From assembly GCA_902362775.1 (NCBI GenBank), contig CABIXV010000007.1, positions 91,952-155,951 of the forward strand: a DNA stretch of 64,000 bases, given 5' to 3'. The translations under genes and the position numbers were made by a program. Positions 16,784 through 25,325 of the stretch are shown here, one piece after another. Positions within the stretch are counted from its first letter, which is position 1. Every line of letters begins with the position of its first letter. Below the pieces are notes generated by a model. It searched no databases. It was not told where the DNA came from and was given only the letters and a program-made list of their open reading frames with translations. Source of the DNA: Clostridiales bacterium. GTDB taxonomy: Bacteria > Bacillota > Clostridia > Oscillospirales > Oscillospiraceae.

Positions 16784-18910
16784 ATGAAAGTGATCAAGCG
16801 CGATGGGACCATCGTGGATTATGACCGAAGCAAGATCGTTACCGCCATCGAAAAGGCCAACGCCGAGGTGCCGCCGGAGGAACAGCTTGACCGGGCGCGC
16901 ATCGACGCCATCATCGACCACATCGAGGGACTCAAGCGCCAGCGGATGCTGGTGGAGGACATCCAGGACCTGGTGGAGCAGGGGCTGGTGGCGGAAAACA
17001 AGTTCCACCTGGCCAAGACCTACATCATTTACCGCTATAACCGGGCCCTGGTACGCAAGGCTAATACCACCGACGAGTCTATCCTCTCTCTGCTGCGCAA
17101 CGAGAACCAGGAGCTGGCAGAGGAGAACTCCAACAAGAACACCATGATCGCAGCCACCCAGCGGGACTATATCGCCGGGGAGGTGAGCCGGGATCTGACC
17201 CGGCGCATCCTGCTGCCCGAGCATATCTCCAAGGCCCACGACGAGGGGACCATCCACTTCCACGATGCAGACTACTTTGTCCAGCCCATTTTTAACTGCT
17301 GCCTCATCAACATTGGGGATATGCTGGACAACGGCACTGTGATGAACGGCAAGCTCATCGAGAGCCCCAAGAGCTTCCAGGTGGCCTGTACCGTCACCAC
17401 CCAGATCATCGCCTGCGTGGCCTCCAACCAGTACGGAGGGCAGAGCGTGGATATGAGCCATCTGGGCAAGTATCTCCGCCGCAGCCGGGAGAAATTCAAA
17501 AAGCACATCGCCTATGAATGTGCCGGACAGGTGGACGAGGCTACCCTGGAGCGGCTGGTGGCCGACCGTCTGCGGGATGAGCTGAAATCCGGTGTCCAGA
17601 CTATCCAGTATCAAATCAATACCCTGATGACGACCAACGGACAGTCTCCCTTTGTCACTCTGTTCCTCAACCTCCAGGAAGATGACCCCTATCTGGAAGA
17701 GAACGCTATGATCGTGGAGGAGGTGCTGCGCCAGCGGCTGGAGGGCATCAAGAACGAAAAGGGAGTCTATATCACCCCCGCCTTCCCCAAGCTGGTGTAT
17801 GTGCTGGACGAGCACAACTGCCTCAAAGGGGGCAAATATGACTACATCACGGAACTGGCCGTCAAGTGCTCCGCCAAGCGGATGTACCCCGACTATATCT
17901 CCGCCAAGAAGATGCGGGAGAACTATGAGGGCAACGTGTTCTCGCCCATGGGCTGCCGCTCCTTCCTGGCCCCCTGGAAGGATGAGAATGGGAATTATAA
18001 GTTCGAGGGCCGCTTCAACCAGGGAGTGGTCTCCCTCAACCTGCCCCAGATTGGCATTCTGGCCAGGGGGGATGAGGAGAAGTTCTGGACGCTGCTGGAG
18101 GAGCGGCTGGACCTGTGCTTCGAGGCCATTATGTGCCGGCACAACGCGCTGAAAAACGTGAAGTCCGACTCCTCACCCATCCATTGGCAGTACGGGGCAA
18201 TCGCCCGCCTGCCCAAGGGGGCTCCCATTGAGCCACTGCTGTACGGCGGGTACTCCTCCATATCTCTGGGTTATATCGGGCTGTACGAGGTGACCAAGCT
18301 GATGAAGGGCTGCTCCCACACCCAGCCGGGCGGCACAGAGTTCGCCCTCAGGCTGATGAACCGGCTGCGCCGGGCCTGTGACGACTGGAAGAAGGAGACT
18401 AATATCGGCTTTGCCCTCTATGGCACACCCGCCGAATCTCTGTGCTACCGCTTCGCACGCATTGATAAGGAGCGGTTTGGCACGATACCTGACGTAACTG
18501 ACAAGGGATATTATACAAATAGTTATCATGTGGACGTGCGGGAACACATCGACGCCTTTGAAAAGTTCACCTTTGAGAGCCAGTTCCAGAAGATTTCCAC
18601 CGGCGGGTGCATCTCCTACGTGGAGATCCCCAATATGCGCCACAATCTGGAGGCCATGAAGGAGGTTGTCCGCTTCATCTATGACAATATCCAATACGCC
18701 GAGTTCAATACCAAGAGCGACTACTGCCAGGTGTGCGGCTTCGACGGGGAGATCGTCATCAACGACGACAACCAGTGGGAGTGCCCCTGCTGCCACAACA
18801 AGGATCGGTCCAAGATGAACGTCACCCGCCGTACCTGCGGCTATCTGGGAGAGAACTACTGGAACGTGGGCAAAACAAAGGAGATCAAGTCCAGAGTGTT
18901 GCACCTTTAA
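16784..18910 (+). CDS. nrdD: Anaerobic ribonucleoside-triphosphate reductase (class III)
   Basis: Makes deoxyribonucleoside triphosphates without oxygen by glycyl-radical chemistry. 708 residues: ATP-cone regulatory domain (3-92), the ten-stranded barrel with conserved FNCCLINIGDML and CRSFLAPW, a C-terminal zinc site with two CxxC pairs (YCQVCG and CPCC), and the radical loop RRTCGYLGENYW, where Gly686 should carry the radical. Full length. GGGAGA precedes the ATG. It is followed by its activase gene nrdG. No aerobic reductase appears in the window, which fits a strict anaerobe. Confidence 0.97.
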   Translation: MKVIKRDGTIVDYDRSKIVTAIEKANAEVPPEEQLDRARIDAIIDHIEGLKRQRMLVEDIQDLVEQGLVAENKFHLAKTYIIYRYNRALVRKANTTDESILSLLRNENQELAEENSNKNTMIAATQRDYIAGEVSRDLTRRILLPEHISKAHDEGTIHFHDADYFVQPIFNCCLINIGDMLDNGTVMNGKLIESPKSFQVACTVTTQIIACVASNQYGGQSVDMSHLGKYLRRSREKFKKHIAYECAGQVDEATLERLVADRLRDELKSGVQTIQYQINTLMTTNGQSPFVTLFLNLQEDDPYLEENAMIVEEVLRQRLEGIKNEKGVYITPAFPKLVYVLDEHNCLKGGKYDYITELAVKCSAKRMYPDYISAKKMRENYEGNVFSPMGCRSFLAPWKDENGNYKFEGRFNQGVVSLNLPQIGILARGDEEKFWTLLEERLDLCFEAIMCRHNALKNVKSDSSPIHWQYGAIARLPKGAPIEPLLYGGYSSISLGYIGLYEVTKLMKGCSHTQPGGTEFALRLMNRLRRACDDWKKETNIGFALYGTPAESLCYRFARIDKERFGTIPDVTDKGYYTNSYHVDVREHIDAFEKFTFESQFQKISTGGCISYVEIPNMRHNLEAMKEVVRFIYDNIQYAEFNTKSDYCQVCGFDGEIVINDDNQWECPCCHNKDRSKMNVTRRTCGYLGENYWNVGKTKEIKSRVLHL

Positions 18911-19012
18911 GTGAATTAGAAATTGAGGAGGTCGGCTGTGATGGGTCCGTTGCCCCCGTGTTCCCATTTCTAACTCCTTATTCCTCATTCCGGAAAGTTT
19001 GGAGGTTTTGCC
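18911..19012 (+). other. nrdD-nrdG intergenic spacer with short inverted repeat
   Basis: The 102-nt gap contains TTAGAAAT (18915-18922) and ATTTCTAA (18966-18973), an 8-bp inverted repeat, and a CT-rich run of the ACTCCTTATTCCTCATTCC type. This looks like a small interspersed repeat rather than coding sequence; no terminator is evident, so co-transcription is likely. Confidence 0.35.
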
Positions 19013-19531
19013 ATGAACTATGCCGATATCCGGCCCATCGACGTGGCCAACGGGCCGGGGGTACGGACTTCCATCTTCGTGTCTGGCTGTACGCACCACT
19101 GCAAAGAGTGTTTTAACCCGGAGACCTGGGACTTCGCGTACGGTCAGCCCTTCGGCGGGGAGCAGATACAGGAGATTCTGGATTGCCTGTCCAAACCCTA
19201 CATTCGCGGTCTGTCCCTGCTGGGGGGCGAGCCTTTCGAGCCTCAGAACCAGCGGGCGGTGCTGGAACTGGTCCGGGCGGTCCGAGCCCGGTTTCCAGAA
19301 AAGGACATCTGGTGCTACTCCGGCTATCTGTTTGAAAGCCTTCGGGACAGCCAGGTGGGAGAATACAGCCAGGAGCTGTTAAAGGAACTGGATGTACTGG
19401 TGGACGGGCCCTTTATCCTGGAAAAGAAGGATTTGTCCCTCCGGTTCCGGGGATCGTCCAACCAGCGGTTGATTGACGTGCCCGCTTCACTGAGAGCGGG
19501 GGCGGCAGTGCTGTGGGACGGTGCGGAATAA
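19013..19531 (+). CDS. nrdG: Anaerobic ribonucleotide reductase activating protein
   Basis: A radical-SAM enzyme that generates the glycyl radical on NrdD. 172 residues with the CX3CX2C cluster-binding motif at Cys26, Cys30 and Cys33 (GCTHHCKECF) and the SAM-contacting GGEP motif (LLGGEPFEPQN). GGAGG lies 7 nt before the ATG. Size is normal for NrdG. It follows nrdD after 102 nt and ends at a strong terminator. Confidence 0.96.
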   Translation: MNYADIRPIDVANGPGVRTSIFVSGCTHHCKECFNPETWDFAYGQPFGGEQIQEILDCLSKPYIRGLSLLGGEPFEPQNQRAVLELVRAVRARFPEKDIWCYSGYLFESLRDSQVGEYSQELLKELDVLVDGPFILEKKDLSLRFRGSSNQRLIDVPASLRAGAAVLWDGAE

Positions 19532-19538
19532 AATAGAG

Positions 19539-19576
19539 AACGGGAGCCCCGGCGGTACAGCCGGGGCTCCCGTTTT
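19539..19576. terminator. Bidirectional terminator between nrdG and the ABC transporter operon
   Basis: 15-bp stem (AACGGGAGCCCCGGC and complement), GGTACA loop, then TTTT on the plus strand; it also ends just after the minus-strand ATPase gene. Confidence 0.88.
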
Positions 19577-19577
19577 A

Positions 19578-20159
19578 TTAGAGGAGGCGCAGGGGAGGAC
19601 CATCCAGAGGGATAACCCGGTCCGCCATGGACAGGATATCCTCCTCGTGACTGGACAGCAGGATAGGCAGGCCCAATGTCCTCATCCTGTCCATGATACG
19701 ACCGGCCCGCTCCCGGTCCACCCCGGCAAAGGGCTCATCCAGCAGATAGAGCCGGGCGGGGAGGGACAGGCACCGGGCCAGAGCCAGCCGTCTGCCCATG
19801 CCGCCGGACAGGGCGGGGGGATAGACGGATGCTTCGCTGCCCAGCTCCACCAACTCCAGCAGTCGGGACACGTCCTTCCAGCGATCCTTGGGCAGTACGT
19901 CAGTGAGGTGCTGTCCCACCGACCGCCAGGGGAGAAGGCGGTTTTCTTGAAACAGGATAGCGATCTCCCTGGGACTGATGCCGGAGACCGTGCCGCTCTG
20001 GGGCCGCTCCAGACCGGCCAACACCCGCAGCAGGGTGGTCTTGCCGCAGCCGGAGGGACCCCGCAGGGCGGTGATGCCGGCGTCGGGGAGGGAGAGGGAA
20101 AAGCGGTCCAGCACCTTTTTCTCTCCAAAGGAGACGCTGAGTGATCGACAGGAGATCAC
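19578..20159 (-). CDS. ABC transporter ATP-binding protein (NitT/TauT/SsuB type)
   Basis: 193 residues, a compact ATPase. Walker [12 protein letters not shown] (about 34-44), Q-loop [14 protein letters not shown], signature [16 protein letters not shown], Walker B LYLLDEPF and the switch His in LLSSHEED are all present. The [10 protein letters not shown]-loop is typical of ATPases for nitrate, sulfonate, taurine or thiamine-precursor importers. GTG start overlaps the permease stop as GTGA. Last gene of a regulator-binding protein-permease-ATPase operon. Confidence 0.92.
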   Translation of the reverse strand: MISCRSLSVSFGEKKVLDRFSLSLPDAGITALRGPSGCGKTTLLRVLAGLERPQSGTVSGISPREIAILFQENRLLPWRSVGQHLTDVLPKDRWKDVSRLLELVELGSEASVYPPALSGGMGRRLALARCLSLPARLYLLDEPFAGVDRERAGRIMDRMRTLGLPILLSSHEEDILSMADRVIPLDGPPLRLL

Positions 20160-20935
20160 AGCTGAGTCCCCCCCTTCTGCTCCAGCATCAGCCGGAGTCC
20201 ACGCTCCAGCGCCAGGCTGAGGGCCACCACCACAGCGGTCCAGGCAAAGAGATCCGGGATTTCCAGAGAGAGCTTAGAACTGTAAATCTGAGTGCCCATG
20301 GCCAAAGAGGGGGTACATAGCACCTCGGCGGCCACACCGGATTTCCAGGCCAGACCCACAGAGGTGATGAGGGCGGAGAGAAAGTATGGCCGGAGAGAGG
20401 GGAGATAGATCAGCCGTATGGCCTTGCTCCGCGAGAAGCGGTAGGCGCGGGCCAGCTCCAGAAGCTGGGCGTCAGTGGCCTCGATGCCGTGGACCAGGTT
20501 CTCCCACGTAACCGGCAGAACCATAAGGGCGGAGATGATGGCAGGTACCTGGTCCCGCTGCGTCCATAGCAGGACCAGCAGGATAAAGGAGACCACTGGG
20601 GTAGCCCGGATGATTCGGATGGGCGGGCACAGGAGCCGGGCGGACCAGGAGCTGGCGCAGGTAAGACCGGCCAGCAGTCCGCCCAGCACCACTCCGGCGA
20701 ACAGGCCCGCTGCCACCCGGAGAAAGGTGGCCCCCACGGAGGCCCAGAAGGAAACCTGTCCTACCAGAGCGGCCAGGGCGGCCAACACGGTGAGGGGGTA
20801 GGGAAGGAGCAGCTCGTTCCCCCGGCCCTCCACATGAAGCTCCACCAACCAGGCGGCAAGCTGCCAAGCCCCCAGCCAGAAGGCCGGGGGCAGCAAGGCG
20901 CGGATGAAATTGGGCCGCCCTTTACTCCCCTCCAT
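20156..20935 (-). CDS. ABC transporter permease (NitT/TauT/SsuC type)
   Basis: 259 residues with six hydrophobic segments and the cytoplasmic coupling loop [34 protein letters not shown] (given here only as a region, about 152-185), matching the EAA motif of BPD-type permeases. The ATG overlaps the end of the binding-protein gene by 14 nt, which implies translational coupling. Forms the channel for the substrate delivered by the lipoprotein encoded upstream. Confidence 0.9.
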   Translation of the reverse strand: MEGSKGRPNFIRALLPPAFWLGAWQLAAWLVELHVEGRGNELLLPYPLTVLAALAALVGQVSFWASVGATFLRVAAGLFAGVVLGGLLAGLTCASSWSARLLCPPIRIIRATPVVSFILLVLLWTQRDQVPAIISALMVLPVTWENLVHGIEATDAQLLELARAYRFSRSKAIRLIYLPSLRPYFLSALITSVGLAWKSGVAAEVLCTPSLAMGTQIYSSKLSLEIPDLFAWTAVVVALSLALERGLRLMLEQKGGTQL

Positions 20936-21998
20936 AGTAGAAGGCGTCGTAGGGCATCCCGCCGCCGATGGAAGCGGGGTCGGTACGGAATAGGACGGCG
21001 TAGTAGCCCTCCAGAGCGGCGCGCATCTCCTGGCCCGTGAGGAAGGTCAGATTGCACTGGGGAATGGCCGCCTGGGCCACCTGCTCATTGGGAGCGATGC
21101 CGTATTTCGCCACCAGGGCGGCTCCGTCAGCAGCGTTGCCCTCCTCCGTCATGAAGGTGATGGAGTCGCCGTACAGGTCTAGCAGAGCGTCGATCAGCAT
21201 GGGATTTTCCTGGATGAATTCGGTTCGGGCTACCACGCAGCCCATGGGCAGGACCCCTTGATCCAGTTTCTCCCACTCGTCAGACAGGGACAGGGCCTGA
21301 CGCACGCCGGTGTCCTGTACCATCAGGGCGGTGGCGGCGGGGACAGGGAGCATACAGATGGCCTGTTCCGAGGAGACCATTTTAGCCGAAACCTCCTGGG
21401 CGGTCATCCACTGGATGTCTAAGGTAGAGGGGTCCACCCCGTTTGCCGTGAGGAGATGGTCCAATACATACTCCGGGTTTGCTCCCTGGCCAGTGGCGTA
21501 AATTGTCTTGCCCCGCAGGTCAGCCATAGAGTGGACGCTGTCCCCTTTCTCCAGAATATAGAGCACCCCCAGAGTGTTGACCGCCAACACCTGAATGGCC
21601 CCATCGCTTTTGGTGTACAGATTGGCAGCCACGTTGGTAGCGATGGCGGCCACATCGGCGGAGCCATTGACCAGGGCATCGGTGACCTGATTGTTGTCCG
21701 CCACAACAGTAGTGTTCAAAGTAAATGGGGCGTCTGTGGGGGCTCTGCCGGCAGCGTAGCTGTCCACCAAATAAGCGGCCCCGACGCCGGTAGGACCGCT
21801 GAGGACCATAAAGTTGATCTCCGGAATATCAGACGGGCCGGGAATCTCCTGGGACGAGTCGCCTGACGAGGAACCGCCGGAGGAGATGTCCCCGGAGGCA
21901 GAGCTGGAGGAGTCGTTCTCACTGGCGCTTGGTTTACAGCCGGCTAGGCTGGCCAGCACCAGGGCGGCGCACAGCAAGAGAGAGAGTTTTCGTTTCAT
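20922..21998 (-). CDS. ABC transporter substrate-binding lipoprotein
   Basis: 358 residues. A lipoprotein signal peptide (MKRKLSLLLCAALVLASLAGC) gives a lipid-modified Cys at about 21, followed by a Ser/Gly/Asp-rich linker to about residue 52, then a periplasmic-binding fold of the NMT1/TauA type (PTGVGAAYLVDSYAAG, then ALVNGSADVAAIATNVAANL). The ligand is unknown; sulfonates, nitrate and pyrimidine-type compounds are all possible. Start chosen at 21998, since AAAGGA is 8 nt upstream of it and too close to the ATG at 22007. Confidence 0.88.
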   Translation of the reverse strand: MKRKLSLLLCAALVLASLAGCKPSASENDSSSSASGDISSGGSSSGDSSQEIPGPSDIPEINFMVLSGPTGVGAAYLVDSYAAGRAPTDAPFTLNTTVVADNNQVTDALVNGSADVAAIATNVAANLYTKSDGAIQVLAVNTLGVLYILEKGDSVHSMADLRGKTIYATGQGANPEYVLDHLLTANGVDPSTLDIQWMTAQEVSAKMVSSEQAICMLPVPAATALMVQDTGVRQALSLSDEWEKLDQGVLPMGCVVARTEFIQENPMLIDALLDLYGDSITFMTEEGNAADGAALVAKYGIAPNEQVAQAAIPQCNLTFLTGQEMRAALEGYYAVLFRTDPASIGGGMPYDAFYYGGE

Positions 21999-22037
21999 GT
22001 GGATCATCCTTTCTGATAGAGCGGTGGGGACAGAAGC

Positions 22038-22700
22038 TCACAGGAACCCTTCCAGACCGGCCGGGTCGGAGATGGAGATGGTCTTTCCGTGGCGGGAGAT
22101 GAGGCCGCTCTCCTCCAGGGACTGGAAAGCCCGATAGAGGGAGGCACGGCTCAAGCCCAGCCGCCGGGCCAGGTCGGTGGCGGCACAGGTGAGCTGCCCC
22201 TCCCGGACATTGGCCAGCAGGTACCGAGCCAGTTTTCCCTCGGCTCCGGACTGGACCAGGGATTGCAGCCTGCCGGACAGAAAGCGGATTCGGCCGGTGA
22301 GGTAGCGCAGGTAGTTTTCCCGGAGCGGCCCGTCCTGAGCCAGTAAGCGGTCCATGCTGTTCTGAGGCAGCATCAGGCAGCGGCTGCTCCGCCGAGCGGT
22401 AATGGTGGTAACAAATTCCGGAGCCTCGGTGTACAGGGCGGCGGCTCCAAACAGATCCCCAGGCTCCAGATAGCTGACGGTCAAAGTCCCCTTGGTGACC
22501 TGAAGCCTGCCGGCTAGCAGAATGCCCAGGCAGCGGCAAAAATGGCTTGGACTATACACCATGGCCCCGGTGGGAAAGAACTCCAGCCGGCCCTCCTGTG
22601 TGATTTGGTCCAACAGGGCGGGGGAGCAGTGCCGAAGGAGCGGGCAGCCCTCCAGAATCTCCCAATCTTCTTGGTTCAGCGGCAGAACAGGCACCTCCAA
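22038..22700 (-). CDS. Crp/Fnr family transcriptional regulator
   Basis: About 215-220 residues: N-terminal cyclic-nucleotide-binding-like beta barrel (about 25-130, PGDLFGAAAL) and C-terminal winged helix with recognition helix LARRLGLSRASLYRAFQSLEESGLI (region about 177-201). No Cys cluster of the FNR type is seen. It heads an operon with an ABC importer and probably controls it. No ATG exists near the start: TTG at 22700 has no Shine-Dalgarno, whereas CTG at 22685 has GGAGG exactly 8 nt upstream, so initiation at CTG is possible. Coordinates use the longer form. Confidence 0.85.
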   Translation of the reverse strand: MEVPVLPLNQEDWEILEGCPLLRHCSPALLDQITQEGRLEFFPTGAMVYSPSHFCRCLGILLAGRLQVTKGTLTVSYLEPGDLFGAAALYTEAPEFVTTITARRSSRCLMLPQNSMDRLLAQDGPLRENYLRYLTGRIRFLSGRLQSLVQSGAEGKLARYLLANVREGQLTCAATDLARRLGLSRASLYRAFQSLEESGLISRHGKTISISDPAGLEGFL

Positions 22701-22713
22701 ACTGTCTTATTTG

Positions 22714-22730
22714 ATACAGAATGATTGTAT
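22714..22730. promoter_or_regulatory. Candidate autoregulatory operator of the Crp/Fnr gene
   Basis: ATACA-N7-TGTAT is a perfect inverted repeat overlapping the -10 box, in the size range of Crp/Fnr half-site spacing. Confidence 0.4.
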
Positions 22731-22752
22731 GACAGGGGAGAGGAAAAGTCAA
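22724..22752 (-). promoter_or_regulatory. Promoter of the Crp/Fnr-ABC importer operon
   Basis: TTGACT (22747-22752), 17-nt spacer, TACAAT (22724-22729). Transcript start is near 22717, only about 17 nt from the TTG codon. Confidence 0.78.
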
Positions 22753-22779
22753 CCCCGGCTCTGGGTTCCAGAACCGGGG
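22753..22779 (-). terminator. Terminator of the fumarase operon
   Basis: CCCCGG/CCGGGG and TCTGG/CCAGA stems in one hairpin with a 3-nt loop, followed on the minus strand by TTGACTTTTCC, which also supplies the next promoter's -35. Positions 22780-22912 hold nothing else I can identify. Confidence 0.65.
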
Positions 22780-22912
22780 CCAGGGAGTCGATCCTTCCCT
22801 GGAGCGTACAGCTCCGGACGGAAGATCCCATCCACCCTCCGACTCAGCTTCTGGAGGTGGGCAGGCTGCTCTGTGATAGCGGCAGGGCCGCCTTCCGCTG
22901 CGCTGTCAACCT

Positions 22913-23467
22913 TTATCGGCTGGCCAGATAGGCCGCCGGGCCGCTCTCATACAGATCCCCGCCGTGGGCGTCCAGAATAACGGTAAGGGGGAAGTCCTCC
23001 ACCTCCAGGCGGCGCACGGCCTCACAGCCCAGATCCTCCCAGCAGAGGACCTCCAGCGCCTTCACGCTGGACGCCATCAAGGCCCCCGCGCCCCCCAGGG
23101 CGGCCAGGTAGACGGCCCCATTCCGGACCACGGCGTCCTTGACTGTTTGGCTGCGTTTGCCCTTGCCGATCATGACGGCTTGGCCCAGGTCCAGCAGGCG
23201 GGGGGAGTAGGCGTCCATCCGGCCACTGGTGGTAGGGCCGGCGGAGCCGATGACCTGTCCGGGGCGCTCTGGGGTGGGGCCCACATAGTACAGGGCGGAG
23301 CCCTCCACAGGGAAGGGCAGGGGCTCCCCCCGGTCAAGCAGCTCCATCATGCGCTGATGGGCGGCGTCCCGGGCGGTGTAGACCGGCCCGGACAGCAGAA
23401 CGGTGTCTCCCGCCCGGAGGGGGGCCAAGTCATCCTTTGACACCGGGGTGGTCAGACGATACTGCAT
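22913..23467 (-). CDS. Fumarate hydratase class I, beta (C-terminal) subunit
   Basis: 184 residues of the fumarase/tartrate dehydratase beta fold: LRAGDTVLLSGPVYTARDAAH near the start, IGSAGPTTSGRMD (about 73-85) and a C-terminal ILDAHGGDLY. Together with the alpha subunit it forms the 4Fe-4S enzyme that interconverts fumarate and malate, or tartrate and oxaloacetate; the sequence alone does not settle which. AGGAGG lies 8 nt before the ATG. Unusually, an alpha/beta hydrolase gene separates it from the alpha subunit gene. Confidence 0.9.
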   Translation of the reverse strand: MQYRLTTPVSKDDLAPLRAGDTVLLSGPVYTARDAAHQRMMELLDRGEPLPFPVEGSALYYVGPTPERPGQVIGSAGPTTSGRMDAYSPRLLDLGQAVMIGKGKRSQTVKDAVVRNGAVYLAALGGAGALMASSVKALEVLCWEDLGCEAVRRLEVEDFPLTVILDAHGGDLYESGPAAYLASR

Positions 23468-23506
23468 GAAAACAGCCTCCTTAACTGATTGGATGGGTAT
23501 ACAGGG

Positions 23507-24334
23507 TTACAGGTGGTCCGACAGAAAGCGGTGGATCGTATCCGCGAGCTCTTGTGGGCGGAAGCGGTACAGATCGTGGGGAAGGTCTAACAGATGGAGA
23601 GAGGAGACGGAAAAAGCGGAGAGATACGTTCTTGCGCACATCCGCCATTCCTCCTGGGGGAGAGGGGTGCCCTTGCCGTTGGAAACCAGGAACAGCGCGG
23701 GGACAGAGGCTGGCGGCCCCTCCTGCTGTACCTGACGGATGGAGCGGGGCAGGTCCCTTGCCTCATTGACCCATACGACACTGACGAAGTTCCGGCGGGC
23801 GGCAGGGGCCAGTTCCCTCCGTTCCGAGGCGGGGAAGCGCTTCAGCAGGGCGCGGGAGGTAAGGCGGAAGAGCAGCCCGCGCTTCCAGCTGGAGCGATGG
23901 AGGTCCTCCAGCCGGCGATGGACAGCATCCAGCTCCATGTGCTGATAGACCTGCGGTACAGCGGGGTCCAGCCCAACCAGAGCGGAGACCTCCTTCGGAT
24001 ATTTGCGGGCCCAGTGAAGGGCCTCCAGAAAGCCCATGCTGTGGGCGGCCAGCACCACTGGAAGAGGGCGCTTCAGGGCGGCCAGCACGCCGCGGTATTC
24101 CTCTACCACAGTGTCTACATCTCTGGGGGCATCTGTCAGGCCGCTGTGTCCATAGCCGAATTTGGAGGGGATGAGGACCGAGTACCATGGGCTCAGAGCG
24201 TCCGCCAGAGGGGCATACTCCAGTCCGGGGAACAGAATGTTGGAACCGGACAGAATGAGAAGGGTGACCGGCCCGACGCCCGTGCAGGATACCTGGAGGC
24301 TCCGGCCGTCTATGGCAATCATTTTTTCCTCCAT
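23507..24334 (-). CDS. Alpha/beta hydrolase
   Basis: 275 residues. Nucleophile elbow AHSMG with Ser99 (Ala replaces the usual first Gly), oxyanion region ILSGSNILFPGLEY near 27-40, acidic residue candidate in the ALFLVSNGKG strand and C-terminal His in LLDLPHDLYRF. Typical of esterase- or peptidase-like hydrolases; substrate unknown. No signal peptide, so cytoplasmic. ATG at 24334 chosen for GGGAGG 8 nt upstream. It is located between the two fumarase subunit genes, 23 nt after alpha and 39 nt before beta, so all three should be co-transcribed. Confidence 0.82.
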   Translation of the reverse strand: MEEKMIAIDGRSLQVSCTGVGPVTLLILSGSNILFPGLEYAPLADALSPWYSVLIPSKFGYGHSGLTDAPRDVDTVVEEYRGVLAALKRPLPVVLAAHSMGFLEALHWARKYPKEVSALVGLDPAVPQVYQHMELDAVHRRLEDLHRSSWKRGLLFRLTSRALLKRFPASERRELAPAARRNFVSVVWVNEARDLPRSIRQVQQEGPPASVPALFLVSNGKGTPLPQEEWRMCARTYLSAFSVSSLHLLDLPHDLYRFRPQELADTIHRFLSDHL

Positions 24335-24357
24335 GGCGGGCACCTCCCGATGAGCGC

Positions 24358-25197
24358 TCACAGTTCAGTCGAGGCCCGGCGGGTGACGTGACAGCTGACA
24401 TTCACCGCCACGGGCAGCCCCGCCACATGGGTGGGGGCGGTCTCTACGGCCAGCCCCAGGCAGGTGGTCCGACCGCCGAAGCCCTGGGGCCCAATGCCCA
24501 GGCCGTTGATTTCTTCCAGCAGCTCCGCCTCCAGGGCGGCGTAGAAGGGGTCCGGATTGGGCTGGTCAATGGGACGGAGGAGAGCGTGCTTGGCCATGGC
24601 GGCCACTTTGTCAAAGGAGCCGCCGATGCCCACACCCAACACCACAGGGGGACAGGGGTTGGAGCCGGCCTGCTTTACGGTGTCCACCACAAAGCACCGG
24701 ACGCCCTCCACCCCGTCGGCGGGCTTGAGCATGGCTAGCCGGCTCATGTTCTCCGAGCCGAAGCCCTTGGGAGCCACGGTGATGGTGCATCTGTTCCCCG
24801 GCACCAGCCGCAGGGTGATGGCGGCGGGGGTGTTGTCCCCGGTGTTTACCCGCCGCAGGGGGTCGGCCACAATGGATTTGCGGAGATAGCCCTCCCCGTA
24901 GCCCCGCTGGACTCCTGTGTGGATGGCCTGCTCAAAGTCCCCCTGAATATGGACCTCTTGGCCCAGCTCCACAAACACACAGGCCATTCCTGTGTCCTGA
25001 CAGATGGGGAGCTCCTTCTCCCCGGCCAGCTCCAGATTGTCCCACAGCAGGCCCAGTGTCTCCTGAGCCAGGGGCCAAGGTTCCTCACGGCGGCTCCGGG
25101 CCAAGGCGGCCACGACGTCGGGGGGGAGCTGGGTGTTGGCCCGGACACACAACCGGGCCACTGCGTCGGTGACGGCGGCGGAAGAAATGGTCCTCAT
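24358..25197 (-). CDS. Fumarate hydratase class I, alpha (N-terminal) subunit
   Basis: 279 residues carrying the Fe-S site of class I fumarase: Cys66 in PICQDTGM, Cys182 in SNPCPPVVLGVGIGG and Cys246 in GGRTTCLGLAV, three conserved cysteines that hold an oxygen-labile 4Fe-4S cluster which acts as the Lewis acid. Pairs with the beta subunit gene two genes downstream. ATG at 25197 has GGAGG 8 nt upstream. Fumarate hydratase and tartrate dehydratase are close relatives, so the substrate is assigned with moderate certainty. Confidence 0.9.
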   Translation of the reverse strand: MRTISSAAVTDAVARLCVRANTQLPPDVVAALARSRREEPWPLAQETLGLLWDNLELAGEKELPICQDTGMACVFVELGQEVHIQGDFEQAIHTGVQRGYGEGYLRKSIVADPLRRVNTGDNTPAAITLRLVPGNRCTITVAPKGFGSENMSRLAMLKPADGVEGVRCFVVDTVKQAGSNPCPPVVLGVGIGGSFDKVAAMAKHALLRPIDQPNPDPFYAALEAELLEEINGLGIGPQGFGGRTTCLGLAVETAPTHVAGLPVAVNVSCHVTRRASTEL

Positions 25198-25238
25198 ATT
25201 GGTTACCTCCCGGAATGGATAATCATTTGATCGGGATG

Positions 25239-25267
25239 ATTGTAACATAGCCCAGTGTGAAATTCAA
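25239..25267 (-). promoter_or_regulatory. Promoter of the fumarase operon
   Basis: TTGAAT (25262-25267), 17-nt spacer, TACAAT (25239-25244). Confidence 0.78.
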
Positions 25268-25285
25268 TTTTCTGCTGTTAGTTCC

Positions 25286-25325
25286 AGGAAAACAGCCGGA
25301 CCGGGCAAAAGCCGGTCCGGCTGTT
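25286..25325 (-). terminator. Terminator of the DUF554 gene
   Basis: Perfect 14-bp stem AACAGCCGGACCGG with complement, 7-nt loop, then TTTTCC; it overlaps the DUF554 stop codon. Confidence 0.85.
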
